Assembly (NCBI GenBank): GCA_036824505.1
Contig: DAITAA010000003.1
Location: forward strand, 1 to 64,000
Length of the DNA: 64,000 nt
From: SCUD01 sp036824505
GTDB taxonomy: Bacteria > Pseudomonadota > Gammaproteobacteria > Steroidobacterales > Steroidobacteraceae
Direction of reading: 5' to 3'
In this document: positions 43,086-51,392 of the stretch, piece by piece
How the letters are laid out: every line of letters begins with the position of its first letter
Position numbering within the stretch: the first letter of the stretch is position 1
Position numbers and translations under genes: made by a program
The notes under the pieces: model-generated
Database searches by the model: none
The model's input: only the letters and a program-made list of their open reading frames with translations
Told to the model about the DNA's origin: nothing

Positions 43086-43424
43086 ATGGCGACGGAACTT
43101 GAAGAGATTCGGCGGAAACTCCTGCAACACAAGCAGGAGTTGCTGATGCGCGCCGCCAAGGTCCGCGCCGACATCACGCGCTCATCCGGCCCGCTGGACA
43201 AGGACTTCGCCGAGCAGGTGGTCCAGATGGAGAATGACGCGGTGCTCGCCGGGATAGGCGAAGCGACGAAGCAGGAGCTTGCGCAGATCAATCGCGCGCT
43301 TGTGCAGCTCGACCAGGGCACCTACGGCCACTGCAGCTCCTGCGGCGAACCGATCGGTGCGCGCCGCCTGCAGGTGCTTCCGTATTCCGACCTCTGCATT
43401 TCCTGCGCCGAAGCGGCTGGCTGA
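43086..43424 (+). CDS. DksA/TraR-type C4 zinc-finger protein
   Basis: 112 aa; ATG at 43086 with AGGAGG 4 nt upstream. N-terminal coiled-coil (LEEIRRKLLQHKQELLMRAA) followed by QVVQMENDAVLAGIGEA and a C4 zinc finger CSSCGEPIGARRLQVLPYSD with LCISC. Shorter than DksA (about 150 aa), so a DksA-like paralogue (YbiI/TraR size class). Such proteins enter the secondary channel of RNA polymerase; the usual DxxDxA tip is not clearly present here, so function may differ. Follows hsp20 by 62 nt. Confidence 0.9.
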   Translation: MATELEEIRRKLLQHKQELLMRAAKVRADITRSSGPLDKDFAEQVVQMENDAVLAGIGEATKQELAQINRALVQLDQGTYGHCSSCGEPIGARRLQVLPYSDLCISCAEAAG

Positions 43425-43447
43425 GCGGCTCCGCAGGCGCGATATCC

Positions 43448-45241
43448 ATGCCCCAGTACAAGGTACCTCTGCGTGAATTCCGCTTCGTGCTGCACGAGGT
43501 GCTGCGCGCGGAACAGCATTACCACGAGCTGGGCCGCGAGGACGTCAACCGGGACCTGATCGACAGCGTGCTCGAGGAATGCGCGCGATTTGCCGAAGAC
43601 GTCATTGCGCCGACCAATGAGCCCGGTGACCGCATCGGTGTGCAGCGCAGCGACGATGGGCGGGTCGTGACGCCGCCGGGCTACATCGAGGCCTACCGGC
43701 GGTACGTCGAAGACGGCTGGGCCGCGCTGTGCGGTCCGGCCGAATACGGGGGCCAGGGCCTGCCGGACAGCTTCGGCGGCCCCGTCGGCGAGATGCTCGT
43801 CTCGGCCAACATGTCCTGGAAGCTCTACAGTGGCCTGACCGACAGCGCGGTCCTGTGTGTGGCGACGCACGCGAGCGACCATCTTCGCAAGCTGTACCTC
43901 CCGAAGATGATCCGCGGTGTCTGGAGCGGCACGATGTGCCTGACGGAATCCCACGCCGGAACGGATCTCGGCATCATGCGTACGCGCGCTGAGCCGGACG
44001 GTCAGGGCTCCTACCGGGTCAGTGGTACGAAGATCTTCATTACGAGTGGCGAACACGATCTCGTCGAGAACATCGTTCACATGGTGCTGGCCAAGCTGCC
44101 CGATGCGCCTGCCGGTTCGCGCGGCATCAGCCTTTTTCTCGTGCCCAAGTTCCTGCCGGACGCGGAAGGCAAGCCTGGCGCCCCAAATGGCGTCAGCTGC
44201 GCGAGCATCGAGCACAAGCTCGGCATCCACGGATCGGCAACCTGCGTGATGAATTTCGAGAATTCCCGTGGCTGGCTGATCGGCGAACTGAATGGCGGGC
44301 TCAAGTGCATGTTTACGATGATGAACCATGCGCGGCTCTGGGTCGGCCTGCAGGGGCTCGCCCAATGTGAGCGTGCATACCAGTTCGCGCTCGCCTATGC
44401 GCGCGAACGCCGGCAAGGCCGGACTCCGGGCGGGGGCGGCAGCGCCGGCGCAGATCCGATCATCGGTCACCCGGACGTCCGTCGCATGTTGCTGACCCAG
44501 AAGGCGCTGATCGAAGGCGCTCGCGTGCTGACCTATCTGGCCGGAATGCAGATGGACCGGGCGCTGCAAGATCCCGATCCTGCAAGGCGCCAGCACGCTG
44601 ACGGCCTGCTCGCGATCTTGACTCCGATCGTCAAGGGCTTCGTGACGGACATGTCGCTGGAATGCACCAGTCTCGCGATCCAGGTGCACGGCGGCCATGG
44701 CTATGTGCGTGAAACCGGCGTCGAGCAGTGTTTCCGCGATGCACGCATTACAGCGATCTATGAAGGCACAAACGGTATCCAGGCCCAGGACCTGCTGGGC
44801 CGCAAGGTGCTCGGCTCCGGTGGCGAGCTGGCACGCCTGCTTGGCGGCGAGATCGGGGGCTTCTGCGAGCGCCATGCGCGTTCAGAGGAACTTGCTGAAT
44901 TCGTGACGCGTCTGACGGGCCTGCTGAAGGAATGGAGCGAAGCGACCGAGAGCATCGCCCGACGTGCAACCCGCGACCCGGACGAGACTGGTGCGGCCGC
45001 CATGGACTACCTGCAGTTCACGGGCTACCTGTGCCTCGCATGGTGCTGGGCCAGGAGCGCTGCGGTCGCCGTCGCGGCGCTGCACAAGGGCAGTGCCGAT
45101 GCAGATTTCTACAAGGCGAAACTCGCGACCGCGCGCTTTTATTTCACGCGCCTGCTGCCGCGGGCCGAGGCGCACCTTGACGCGCTCAGCGCGGGATCGA
45201 AATCATTGATGGAACTTCCAGAAGGGCAGTTCGCCTCCTGA
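43448..45241 (+). CDS. acyl-CoA dehydrogenase (DmdC/FadE-like, long form)
   Basis: 597 aa, larger than the usual 380-aa enzymes. Starts with the short N-terminal motif YKVPLREFRFVLHEVL of this subgroup; the core has GGQGLPDSFGGP, MCLTESHAGTDLG (FAD loop), GTKIFITSGEHDL and the catalytic Glu in AIYEGTNGIQAQDLLGRKV; a C-terminal extra helical domain follows. It oxidises an acyl-CoA to the 2-enoyl-CoA and passes electrons to ETF. Members are often labelled 3-methylmercaptopropionyl-CoA dehydrogenase, but substrate cannot be told here. Convergent with the Moco operon (7-nt gap). Confidence 0.93.
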   Translation: MPQYKVPLREFRFVLHEVLRAEQHYHELGREDVNRDLIDSVLEECARFAEDVIAPTNEPGDRIGVQRSDDGRVVTPPGYIEAYRRYVEDGWAALCGPAEYGGQGLPDSFGGPVGEMLVSANMSWKLYSGLTDSAVLCVATHASDHLRKLYLPKMIRGVWSGTMCLTESHAGTDLGIMRTRAEPDGQGSYRVSGTKIFITSGEHDLVENIVHMVLAKLPDAPAGSRGISLFLVPKFLPDAEGKPGAPNGVSCASIEHKLGIHGSATCVMNFENSRGWLIGELNGGLKCMFTMMNHARLWVGLQGLAQCERAYQFALAYARERRQGRTPGGGGSAGADPIIGHPDVRRMLLTQKALIEGARVLTYLAGMQMDRALQDPDPARRQHADGLLAILTPIVKGFVTDMSLECTSLAIQVHGGHGYVRETGVEQCFRDARITAIYEGTNGIQAQDLLGRKVLGSGGELARLLGGEIGGFCERHARSEELAEFVTRLTGLLKEWSEATESIARRATRDPDETGAAAMDYLQFTGYLCLAWCWARSAAVAVAALHKGSADADFYKAKLATARFYFTRLLPRAEAHLDALSAGSKSLMELPEGQFAS

Positions 45242-45248
45242 GCCCGCA

Positions 45249-46739
45249 TCAGCCCTGCCTGGCGAGCCCGCCGCGCAGGGACCAGACATTGCCACGCCCG
45301 CCTGCGCGCAGCAGCTCAGCCGCTGCGCGGCTGCGAATGCCGTGTGCGCAGACCAGCAGGTAACGCAGACCCGGGTCCAGGGCCGCGGCGTTGTCCAGCA
45401 AGCTGGGAAGCGGAATGGCGTCAAAAGCGCCGAATGATAGCGGCGCACTCGCGCATTCCTCGGGATTGCGGATGTCGATGATCCGGAAACCGAGCGCCGC
45501 AGCCTCGGCCAGCGGCAGAGCAACCTCAAGTTCCTGGACCGGCGCGGCCACGCCGACGGAACTGATGCGCGCACAGAGATCAGCGCATTCGCGTGCGCGC
45601 GGTGCGGCAAGCCGGCGTTGGCCGGAATCCAGCAGATCGACCAGCAGCACTTCGTCCCGTAGCTGGCCCGGCAAGTCGAGCAGCAGCTTCAGTACCTCCA
45701 TGGCCTGCAGATTGCCGAGCACGGCAGGCACCGGACCGAGCACACCGGTCTGCGCACAGTTGCCGACCAGTCCGTCGCGCGTGGCCTCTGGCCACTGGCA
45801 TCGCAGGCAGGAACCACGGGCATCGGCACGTACCACCTGGAGCTGCCCCTCATACTGATAGACGCTCGCGAGCACGGCCGGGCGGCCGCAAAGCACTGCG
45901 GCATCGTTGACGAGGAATTTCGTGGCGAAATTGTCGCTGCAGTCGACCACGACATCGCATTGCGCGACGAGATCTCCCGCATTGTCGGCGGACAGGCGGA
46001 CCGGCATGGCATGCAGCCGGATCGCCGGGTTGTATGCGGCCAGGCGCGCCGCCGCGACTGCCGCTTTCGGCCGGCCGATATCGGCCGGCGTGTACAGCGG
46101 CTGCCGATGCAGATTCGCGGCCTCGACGACATCGTCGTCGACGATCACGATCGTCCCGACTCCGGCGCCGGCGAGACCCGATAGCACGGCGCAGCCAAGA
46201 CCGCCGGCCCCAATGACGATCACGGACGATTGCGCGAGGCGCTGCTGGCCGGCCGAACCGATCTCCGGCAATGCGACCTGGCGCGAATAGTCGAAATCGG
46301 GCATTTGCACCGCCTCGGCACCATGCGTGCAGTTCACCCAACCGCTATCTCCGCCGGCGTAATGTTCCTTCTTCCAGATCGGCAGGCGATGCTTGACCTC
46401 GTCGATGATCTCCCGGCATGCGGCAAACGCCTCGGCGCGGTGCGCGGCCGCGACGCCGACCCAGACCGCCAGCTCGCCGACCGCGAGCGCGCCCAGTCGG
46501 TGCACGCAGCGGGCGTGCAGGGCGCCGTGGCGCTGCAGGGCTGCGGCCACGATGCGTTCGCCTTCGCGTCGTGCCAGTTCCTCGAATGCCTCGTATTCCA
46601 GCCGGCTGACGACCCGGCCTTCATTCCTGTCGCGCACCCAGCCCTCGAATGTCGCGAATCCCCCGGCTGCGGGATCGGCGAGAGTGGCGGAGAGGGCCAC
46701 CGCCTCGATCGGGTCATGCGTGAATTCAAATGTGTTCAT
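45249..46739 (-). CDS. MoaE-MoeB-rhodanese three-domain fusion for molybdopterin synthesis
   Basis: 496 aa. Residues 1-140 are MoaE, the large molybdopterin synthase subunit (GGFATFEGWVRDRNEG; LPIWKKEHYAGGDSGWVNC with catalytic Lys). Residues 148-375 are a MoeB/ThiF adenylyltransferase (VIVIGAGGLGCAVLSGLAGA; DCSDNFATKFLVNDA; GPVPAVLGNLQAMEVLKLLL). The last about 95 residues are a rhodanese domain with active Cys in LLVCAHGIRSRAAAELL. One polypeptide therefore holds the synthase subunit, the MoaD-activating enzyme and a sulphur donor. It overlaps moaD by 4 nt. The second zinc Cys pair of MoeB is C-x3-C (CADLC) rather than CxxC. Confidence 0.93.
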   Translation of the reverse strand: MNTFEFTHDPIEAVALSATLADPAAGGFATFEGWVRDRNEGRVVSRLEYEAFEELARREGERIVAAALQRHGALHARCVHRLGALAVGELAVWVGVAAAHRAEAFAACREIIDEVKHRLPIWKKEHYAGGDSGWVNCTHGAEAVQMPDFDYSRQVALPEIGSAGQQRLAQSSVIVIGAGGLGCAVLSGLAGAGVGTIVIVDDDVVEAANLHRQPLYTPADIGRPKAAVAAARLAAYNPAIRLHAMPVRLSADNAGDLVAQCDVVVDCSDNFATKFLVNDAAVLCGRPAVLASVYQYEGQLQVVRADARGSCLRCQWPEATRDGLVGNCAQTGVLGPVPAVLGNLQAMEVLKLLLDLPGQLRDEVLLVDLLDSGQRRLAAPRARECADLCARISSVGVAAPVQELEVALPLAEAAALGFRIIDIRNPEECASAPLSFGAFDAIPLPSLLDNAAALDPGLRYLLVCAHGIRSRAAAELLRAGGRGNVWSLRGGLARQG

Positions 46740-46978
46740 CCGCCCGCCACCGGCGGAATGAACACGACCTCGTCACCATCCGCAAGCGGGTGCGACCAGT
46801 CAGTGAATGAATCGTTGACGGCCACTTTGAGCTGGGTCTGCGCCAGGCGGAATCCATGCCGAGCGGCGAGTTCCGCGTACAAACCCCCTGGCGTGAGTGC
46901 CGCCGTCTCGACCGTCTCGGCCTGACGACCCGCCTGCTCGCGCAGCAGCGCGTAATAGCGCAGGTGGACGCGGGCCAT
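46736..46978 (-). CDS. moaD: molybdopterin synthase sulphur-carrier subunit MoaD
   Basis: 80 aa, ubiquitin-like fold, starting MARVHLRYYALLREQAGRQA and ending in the required Gly-Gly (VVFIPPVAGG). The C-terminal glycine is adenylated by the MoeB domain and thiolated, then donates sulphur to precursor Z with the MoaE domain. Overlaps by 1 nt with mobA and 4 nt with the fusion gene. Confidence 0.95.
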   Translation of the reverse strand: MARVHLRYYALLREQAGRQAETVETAALTPGGLYAELAARHGFRLAQTQLKVAVNDSFTDWSHPLADGDEVVFIPPVAGG

Positions 46979-47574
46979 CAGGCGGATTCCCGCGCGGCGA
47001 GCGCCGCGCGTGCCGCCGCAAGTTCTTCCGGCGTATTGGCATTGGCGAGCGCCCGCGGGCTCGCCGGCTTCAGCAAAGCGGCGTCGTGGGCGATCAGGAA
47101 TTTCCTGGGGCAGGAACCACCCTTGGCCACGAATCGCAGGATTGCGTCACGGCTCGCCGGCTCATAGACCGCACACAGCGGCTCCGGCAGGCCGTCAGTG
47201 GCGCTCGCAAATGCGGTTGCCAGGCGCTCCTTGTCCCGCTCCGCGAGCAGATGCGCCAGCGTCGTGGAATCCAGCAGCGGCAGATCGCAGGCCACGACCA
47301 GCCAGGCGGCCTGCGGATGCGCCGCCTGGGCGGCCATGATTCCGGCCAACGGGCCCGCGACGCCCGGACCGTCGACGATCTGGGGGAAAGCGGCGCGCAA
47401 CGGATCACTGCGCTGGTCTTCGCGCACTGACACAAAGACGCGCGACACGAATGGATTCAGCAGCTCGAATGCCAGTTCGAGTTGCGGCCGTCGATGAATG
47501 GTGAGTGCCGCCTTGTCCTCGCGCATCCGGCTCGAGCGGCCGCCCGCCAGCACCAGTCCGTACAGGTCATTCAC
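46978..47574 (-). CDS. mobA: molybdenum cofactor guanylyltransferase MobA
   Basis: 198 aa from a GTG at 47574 (GTGA overlap with moaC). GTP-binding start VNDLYGLVLAGGRSSRMRED with the loop LAGGRSSRMxxDKA, then DGPGVAGPLAGIMAAQ, VVACDLPLLDSTTL and LPEPLCAVYEP. Attaches GMP to Mo-molybdopterin to give the dinucleotide (bis-MGD) form. Xanthine dehydrogenase-type enzymes such as the IorAB-like pair normally use MCD or MPT forms, so MobA probably serves DMSO-reductase-type enzymes elsewhere. Confidence 0.92.
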   Translation of the reverse strand: MNDLYGLVLAGGRSSRMREDKAALTIHRRPQLELAFELLNPFVSRVFVSVREDQRSDPLRAAFPQIVDGPGVAGPLAGIMAAQAAHPQAAWLVVACDLPLLDSTTLAHLLAERDKERLATAFASATDGLPEPLCAVYEPASRDAILRFVAKGGSCPRKFLIAHDAALLKPASPRALANANTPEELAAARAALAARESA

Positions 47575-48068
47575 GAATGCGCGCCCGCTCGATAGTCGCT
47601 CTTGCCGCCGCTCTTGCTGAGCAATCGTGTCTCGCTGATGACGATGTCGTGGGACAGCGCCTTGCACATATCGTAGACCGTCAACGCGGCAATCGTGGCG
47701 CCGGTCAGCGCCTCCATCTCGACACCGGTGCGATGGTGCACGGCGGTCGTGCAGCGTATCTCGAGGCCATCAGCGTCCGCCTCGATGGTGATTTCGCAAC
47801 GCTCGAGTCCAAGCGGATGGCAGAACGGAATCAGCTCGTGGGTGCGTTTCGCCGCCATCGTGCCGGCGACGATTGCCGTGCTGAATACCGGACCCTTCGT
47901 CGTTTCAAATCCCGCAGACCTGAGCCGCTCGAAGACCGCAGCTGGAAATTGCAGGCGGGAGACAGCGGTCGCGACGCGCAGGGTCTCGTGCTTGGCCGTC
48001 ACGTCGACCATTGCCGGCAACCCCGCGTCGTCCACGTGGCTCAGGACTGGTTTTCTCTTATCCGCCAA
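47571..48068 (-). CDS. moaC: cyclic pyranopterin monophosphate synthase MoaC
   Basis: 165 aa. Strong family motifs: SHVDDAGLPAMVDV, GTMAAKRTHELIPFCHPLGL with the catalytic Lys/His, GVEMEALTGATIAALTVYD and MCKALSHDIVI, then LLSKSGGKSDYR. It completes precursor Z formation after MoaA. The start is the weakest part: no ATG is available, and a TTG at 48068, which lies inside the last codons of moaA (11-nt overlap), is the best fit; a GTG further in would remove conserved residues. Confidence 0.88.
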   Translation of the reverse strand: MADKRKPVLSHVDDAGLPAMVDVTAKHETLRVATAVSRLQFPAAVFERLRSAGFETTKGPVFSTAIVAGTMAAKRTHELIPFCHPLGLERCEITIEADADGLEIRCTTAVHHRTGVEMEALTGATIAALTVYDMCKALSHDIVISETRLLSKSGGKSDYRAGAHS

Positions 48069-49116
48069 TGTAGTGCATCTCGATCTTGCGCAGAGGCTGC
48101 GCAGTGGCGGCGCTGCGCCGCAGTTCACTGTAGCGATCGTCACGCCGCCGCCAGCTGCCGCGAATCCGGTCCAGGAGCGCATCATCGCTCGCGTCCTGGC
48201 GCAGTGGCGTGCGCAGATCCGTACCATGCGTTGCGAACAGGCAGGTATAGAAGACGCCGTCGGAGGACAATCGCGCGCGCGTGCAGTCACCGCAGAATGG
48301 CTGGCTGACCGAGGAGATGAAACCAATCTCGCCGGCGCCGTCCTCGTAGGTGTAACGCTCGGCAACTTCGCCGCGATATGCGCCTGCGACGGGCCTGAGC
48401 GGGAACTCGGCCATGATCGCGTCCCGCAGCTCGCGGGACGGCACGACTCGGCGCGTATCCCAGTCGTTGCGGTTGCCGACATCCATGTACTCGATGAAGC
48501 GCAGGATGATCCCGGTGCCACGAAAGTGGCGGGCAAGATCGAGTATCTGGCCGTCATTGATGCCGCGCTGGACCACGGTATTGATCTTGATCGGCGCGAG
48601 ACCCGCTTCGCGCGCTGCCCGGATGCCGTCCTGCACGCGTTCGAGCCCGTCGAATCCGCCACTCATCCGGCGAAAGGTCTCGTGATCCAGCGTATCCAGG
48701 CTCACGGTAACGCGCCTGAGGCCATTGGCCGCAAGTTCTGCCGCGTGCTGCGCGAGCAGCACGCCGTTGGTCGTCAGCGCAAGGTCTTCCACCCCTTGGA
48801 TCGAAGACAATTCGCCGACCAGGTCCGCGAGACCCGAACGCAACAATGGTTCGCCGCCGGTCAGACGCAGCTTGCGAACGCCTTCCGCGACAAACAGCCG
48901 CGCCAGCCGCGAAACCTCGTCGAATGTCAGGCGCTCCGTTGCCGAAAGGAAACGGTAGCGGTCATCGTAGGTCGCGCGCGGCATGCAATAGGGACAGCGG
49001 AAATTGCAGCGATCCATGACCGAGATGCGCAGGTCGGAAAGCGGACGCCCACGCATGTCCGTCGCCGCCTTCGGCTCGGCCAGTGCAATCAGTTTTCCGG
49101 ATCCGTCTTCGTGCAT
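48058..49116 (-). CDS. moaA: GTP 3',8-cyclase MoaA
   Basis: 352 aa. Radical-SAM cluster Cys37-Cys41-Cys44 (CNFRCPYC), C-terminal second cluster CGDCTRARLSSDGVFYTCLF, and the C-terminal Gly-Gly (MHYIGG). KLRLTGGEPLLR and SLDTLDHETFRRM are typical. It starts Moco biosynthesis by rearranging GTP with MoaC. It begins 3 nt after the moeA stop and is followed by overlapping moaC. Confidence 0.95.
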   Translation of the reverse strand: MHEDGSGKLIALAEPKAATDMRGRPLSDLRISVMDRCNFRCPYCMPRATYDDRYRFLSATERLTFDEVSRLARLFVAEGVRKLRLTGGEPLLRSGLADLVGELSSIQGVEDLALTTNGVLLAQHAAELAANGLRRVTVSLDTLDHETFRRMSGGFDGLERVQDGIRAAREAGLAPIKINTVVQRGINDGQILDLARHFRGTGIILRFIEYMDVGNRNDWDTRRVVPSRELRDAIMAEFPLRPVAGAYRGEVAERYTYEDGAGEIGFISSVSQPFCGDCTRARLSSDGVFYTCLFATHGTDLRTPLRQDASDDALLDRIRGSWRRRDDRYSELRRSAATAQPLRKIEMHYIGG

Positions 49117-49119
49117 GGG

Positions 49120-50319
49120 TTACCAGGAATAGAAAGGAACCACCCGACCGTCCGGGTGGATTGCGGGACCCTGTGGCAGTTCGACGAAGCCGTCGGTCCC
49201 CGCAAGCGATATGAAGTCGCCGGAACCACCGGTCGGCCGCGGCACAGCCATCGTCCGCCCCTCCGGATCGTACTCCAGAGACACTGGCAGGAAACAGGTC
49301 AGCGGGGCCCGGAACTCATATGACCGGGCCAGCGCGACAATCCGCCTGGAAACGGCCGCCGCGCCGGCCGCGGCCGAGAGCGCCGGTATGACGTAACGTG
49401 CCAGGCAGACCAGCACCGACACCGGGTTGCCGGGCAGGGCAAAGACCATGACGCCCCGATCGTTGACCCCAAACCACAGCGGCCGGCCCGGGCGCTGCGA
49501 CACGTGGTGAAAGACGCGTCGCACGCCGATTTCGGCGAGCACCGACGGCACGTGATCGTAGCGGCCTGCAGAGACGCCGCCGCTCAGCACAAGTACGTCG
49601 TTATCCTCGAGTTCCTGCTTCAGCCGTTCAAGCAGCAGGGGCCGCTGGTCCGGCAACTGCAGGTCCTTTGCCGGCGGAAATCCCGCGAGCTGCAACGCCC
49701 CGGCCAGACCATAGGAATTCGAGCGACGTATCTGGTGATCCAGCACGGGAAGCCCCGGCTCGATGAGCTCGTCGCCCGTGGAGATCACCGCGATGCGCGG
49801 CAGGCGAGTGACCTTGAGCATTGGCAATCCGGCGGAAGCGGCAATCGCGAGCTCGGGACCGCCGAGGCGCGTTCCGACAGCAAGCAGACGCTCTCCGCGC
49901 CGGGCATCAGCCGCGCGGCGGTGCACGTGGATCCAGGCCTCAGGCAGATACGTGGCTTCGATCGTCGCGATACCGGCCGCGATGCTGACGCGTTCGACCG
50001 GGATGACGGTATCGCAACCCGCCGGCAGCGATGCGCCCGTCATGACCTCGATGCAGGTGGCCGGCGATTCGAGTGACATGCGCGGCTGGCCTGCGGCCTG
50101 CGTGGCGGCAATGCGGAAATCGCGGCGGCCGCCGCGAAACGCCGCGATCGATAGCGCAATGCCATCCATTGCCACGCGATCGAATGGCGGCGCATCGCGT
50201 TCTGCATGGATGTCCTGGCGCAGGACCCGGCCCGCACAGGCCGGCAGCGTCAGTGCCTCCTCCGGGAACTGCGCCAGGTGGGCGGCGATCGCCGCATCAG
50301 CCTCGGCGGGCGTCAGCAT
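49120..50319 (-). CDS. moeA: molybdopterin molybdotransferase MoeA
   Basis: 399 aa. Four-domain layout of MoeA with DAPPFDRVAMDGIALSIAAF, MTGASLPAGCDTVIPVE, AVISTGDELIEPG and the molybdate/AMP-MPT loop VLSGGVSAGRYDHV, then MVFALPGNPVSVLVC. It inserts molybdate into adenylylated molybdopterin. The adenylation partner MogA/MoaB is not visible in the window. First gene of the leftward Moco set; its start is 12 nt after an exported-protein gene. Confidence 0.94.
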   Translation of the reverse strand: MLTPAEADAAIAAHLAQFPEEALTLPACAGRVLRQDIHAERDAPPFDRVAMDGIALSIAAFRGGRRDFRIAATQAAGQPRMSLESPATCIEVMTGASLPAGCDTVIPVERVSIAAGIATIEATYLPEAWIHVHRRAADARRGERLLAVGTRLGGPELAIAASAGLPMLKVTRLPRIAVISTGDELIEPGLPVLDHQIRRSNSYGLAGALQLAGFPPAKDLQLPDQRPLLLERLKQELEDNDVLVLSGGVSAGRYDHVPSVLAEIGVRRVFHHVSQRPGRPLWFGVNDRGVMVFALPGNPVSVLVCLARYVIPALSAAAGAAAVSRRIVALARSYEFRAPLTCFLPVSLEYDPEGRTMAVPRPTGGSGDFISLAGTDGFVELPQGPAIHPDGRVVPFYSW

Positions 50320-50331
50320 CAGGCCACACGG

Positions 50332-50700
50332 TCAATCTTTCTTGTCGCGGGCCTTGAAGATACGCAGCTGTTCGTTGAACTGGTCGGCCACTGCCTGCAC
50401 CTCGTCGACGGCAGCATTGTTCTTCTTGGCCTGCATGGCACGCAGCTCCAGCAGGCGAGCCTCATCAAACTGGCCGCTCTGCTCGAAGGACAGCATTTCC
50501 ATGTCGAGGCAGGCGTTGTAGGCGGTGACGTCCGCATCGAACTGCTTCACGGCCTGCTGCGCGGTGATCATCTCTTCAAGTGTTGCGATCTTGCCGTCCG
50601 GGATGTGCTCCGGCGCGCGTGGATAGATGCATGCCGCCTGGGCGCTCCCGGTGGCAAGGCAGGCGACCAGCGCGGCCAACACGAACGTCTTCCTCATCAT
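50332..50700 (-). CDS. hypothetical exported protein at the head of the Moco operon
   Basis: 122 aa. ATG at 50700 with GGAGA 7 nt upstream; signal peptide MRKTFVLAALVACLATGSAQA. The mature protein has an early Cys (ACIYPRAPEHIP) and one later (YNACLDME), then helices ending in a charged RDKKD tail; the long helical region QAVKQFDADVTAYNACLDME could be a coiled coil. Family not named but the pattern is common in gammaproteobacteria. Only 12 nt separate it from moeA, so it is probably co-transcribed, although nothing links it to molybdenum. Confidence 0.75.
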   Translation of the reverse strand: MMRKTFVLAALVACLATGSAQAACIYPRAPEHIPDGKIATLEEMITAQQAVKQFDADVTAYNACLDMEMLSFEQSGQFDEARLLELRAMQAKKNNAAVDEVQAVADQFNEQLRIFKARDKKD

Positions 50701-50786
50701 GACTCGGTCTCCGTGGCGTACGCCGATTCTAACCTACCAGGCAATGACTGTCGGTGTGCCGGGATAGTTCCATCGCCGGGAGGGAC

Positions 50787-51254
50787 TTATGGTCCAATTG
50801 GCACGCGCGCGCTGGTCTTCAGGGTTTCGAGCACGAGGCTCGAGCGCACGTCACGCACGCCGGGCAATTTCAGGAGCTGGTGGAGTGTGAACTGCCCCAG
50901 GGCATCAAGATCCGGCACGACCACCTGCAGCAGGAAATCCATTTCGCCGGTCATCGCATGCGCCGCAACGACTTCGGGGCGCTCTTCGAGCGTGCGCCGG
51001 AAACGCTCGATCACATCATCGGTGTGACGCTCGAGCTTGATCTGGATGTAGGCTGACACCTTCTGGCCCACGCGCTTCGGATCGACGATTGCCGCATAGC
51101 CGCGAATGATGCCGGCCTGTTCCAGGCGCCGGACGCGTCGCGTGCAGGGCGTGGCCGAAAGGCCCACGCGTTCCGCGAGCTCGACATGGCTCAGCCGGCC
51201 GTCACGCTGGAGTTGTTCGAGGATCCTGACGTCCGTGCGATCAATGGCATCCAT
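50787..51254 (-). CDS. Lrp/AsnC family transcriptional regulator (BkdR-like position)
   Basis: 155 aa. AsnC-type helix-turn-helix at the N-terminus (IDRTDVRILEQLQRDGRLSH, then VGLSATPCTRRVRRLEQAGII) and the RAM ligand domain (AYIQIKLERHTDDVIERFRR; AMTGEMDFLLQVVVPDLDAL). It diverges from a fused E1 of a branched-chain type complex, the arrangement of bkdR and bkdA in pseudomonads, so it may activate those genes in response to branched-chain amino acids. Two palindromes lie in the shared promoter region. Confidence 0.93.
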   Translation of the reverse strand: MDAIDRTDVRILEQLQRDGRLSHVELAERVGLSATPCTRRVRRLEQAGIIRGYAAIVDPKRVGQKVSAYIQIKLERHTDDVIERFRRTLEERPEVVAAHAMTGEMDFLLQVVVPDLDALGQFTLHQLLKLPGVRDVRSSLVLETLKTSARVPIGP

Positions 51255-51256
51255 TG

Positions 51257-51317
51257 GTGATAACCGCCTTCATATCGTTGCTTGTTGGAGATTATCACTA
51301 AAATACCTGAAATCAGG
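51257..51317. promoter_or_regulatory. AT-rich divergent control region with two palindromes
   Basis: The 138-nt gap between the Lrp-type gene and E1 is the most AT-rich stretch nearby. GTGATAA (51257-51263) and TTATCAC (51292-51298) form a perfect 7-bp inverted repeat, 28 nt apart. CCTGA-AA-TCAGG (51306-51317) is a second palindrome. Lrp-type regulators bind several spaced, AT-rich, inverted sites, so this is a good candidate operator for the neighbouring regulator; the exact -35/-10 boxes were not resolved. Confidence 0.45.
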
Positions 51318-51392
51318 CAATAGAATAGCTAAACACGCCCGGCATGCCTGTGTAGGATGAGGCGGGTCCCAGGGCGCCCGGAGGTCTGCACG

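Noticed and set aside
43322..44875. 517-codon minus-strand frame opposite the acyl-CoA dehydrogenase
   Set aside because: The sense strand has every acyl-CoA dehydrogenase motif; the antisense has none.
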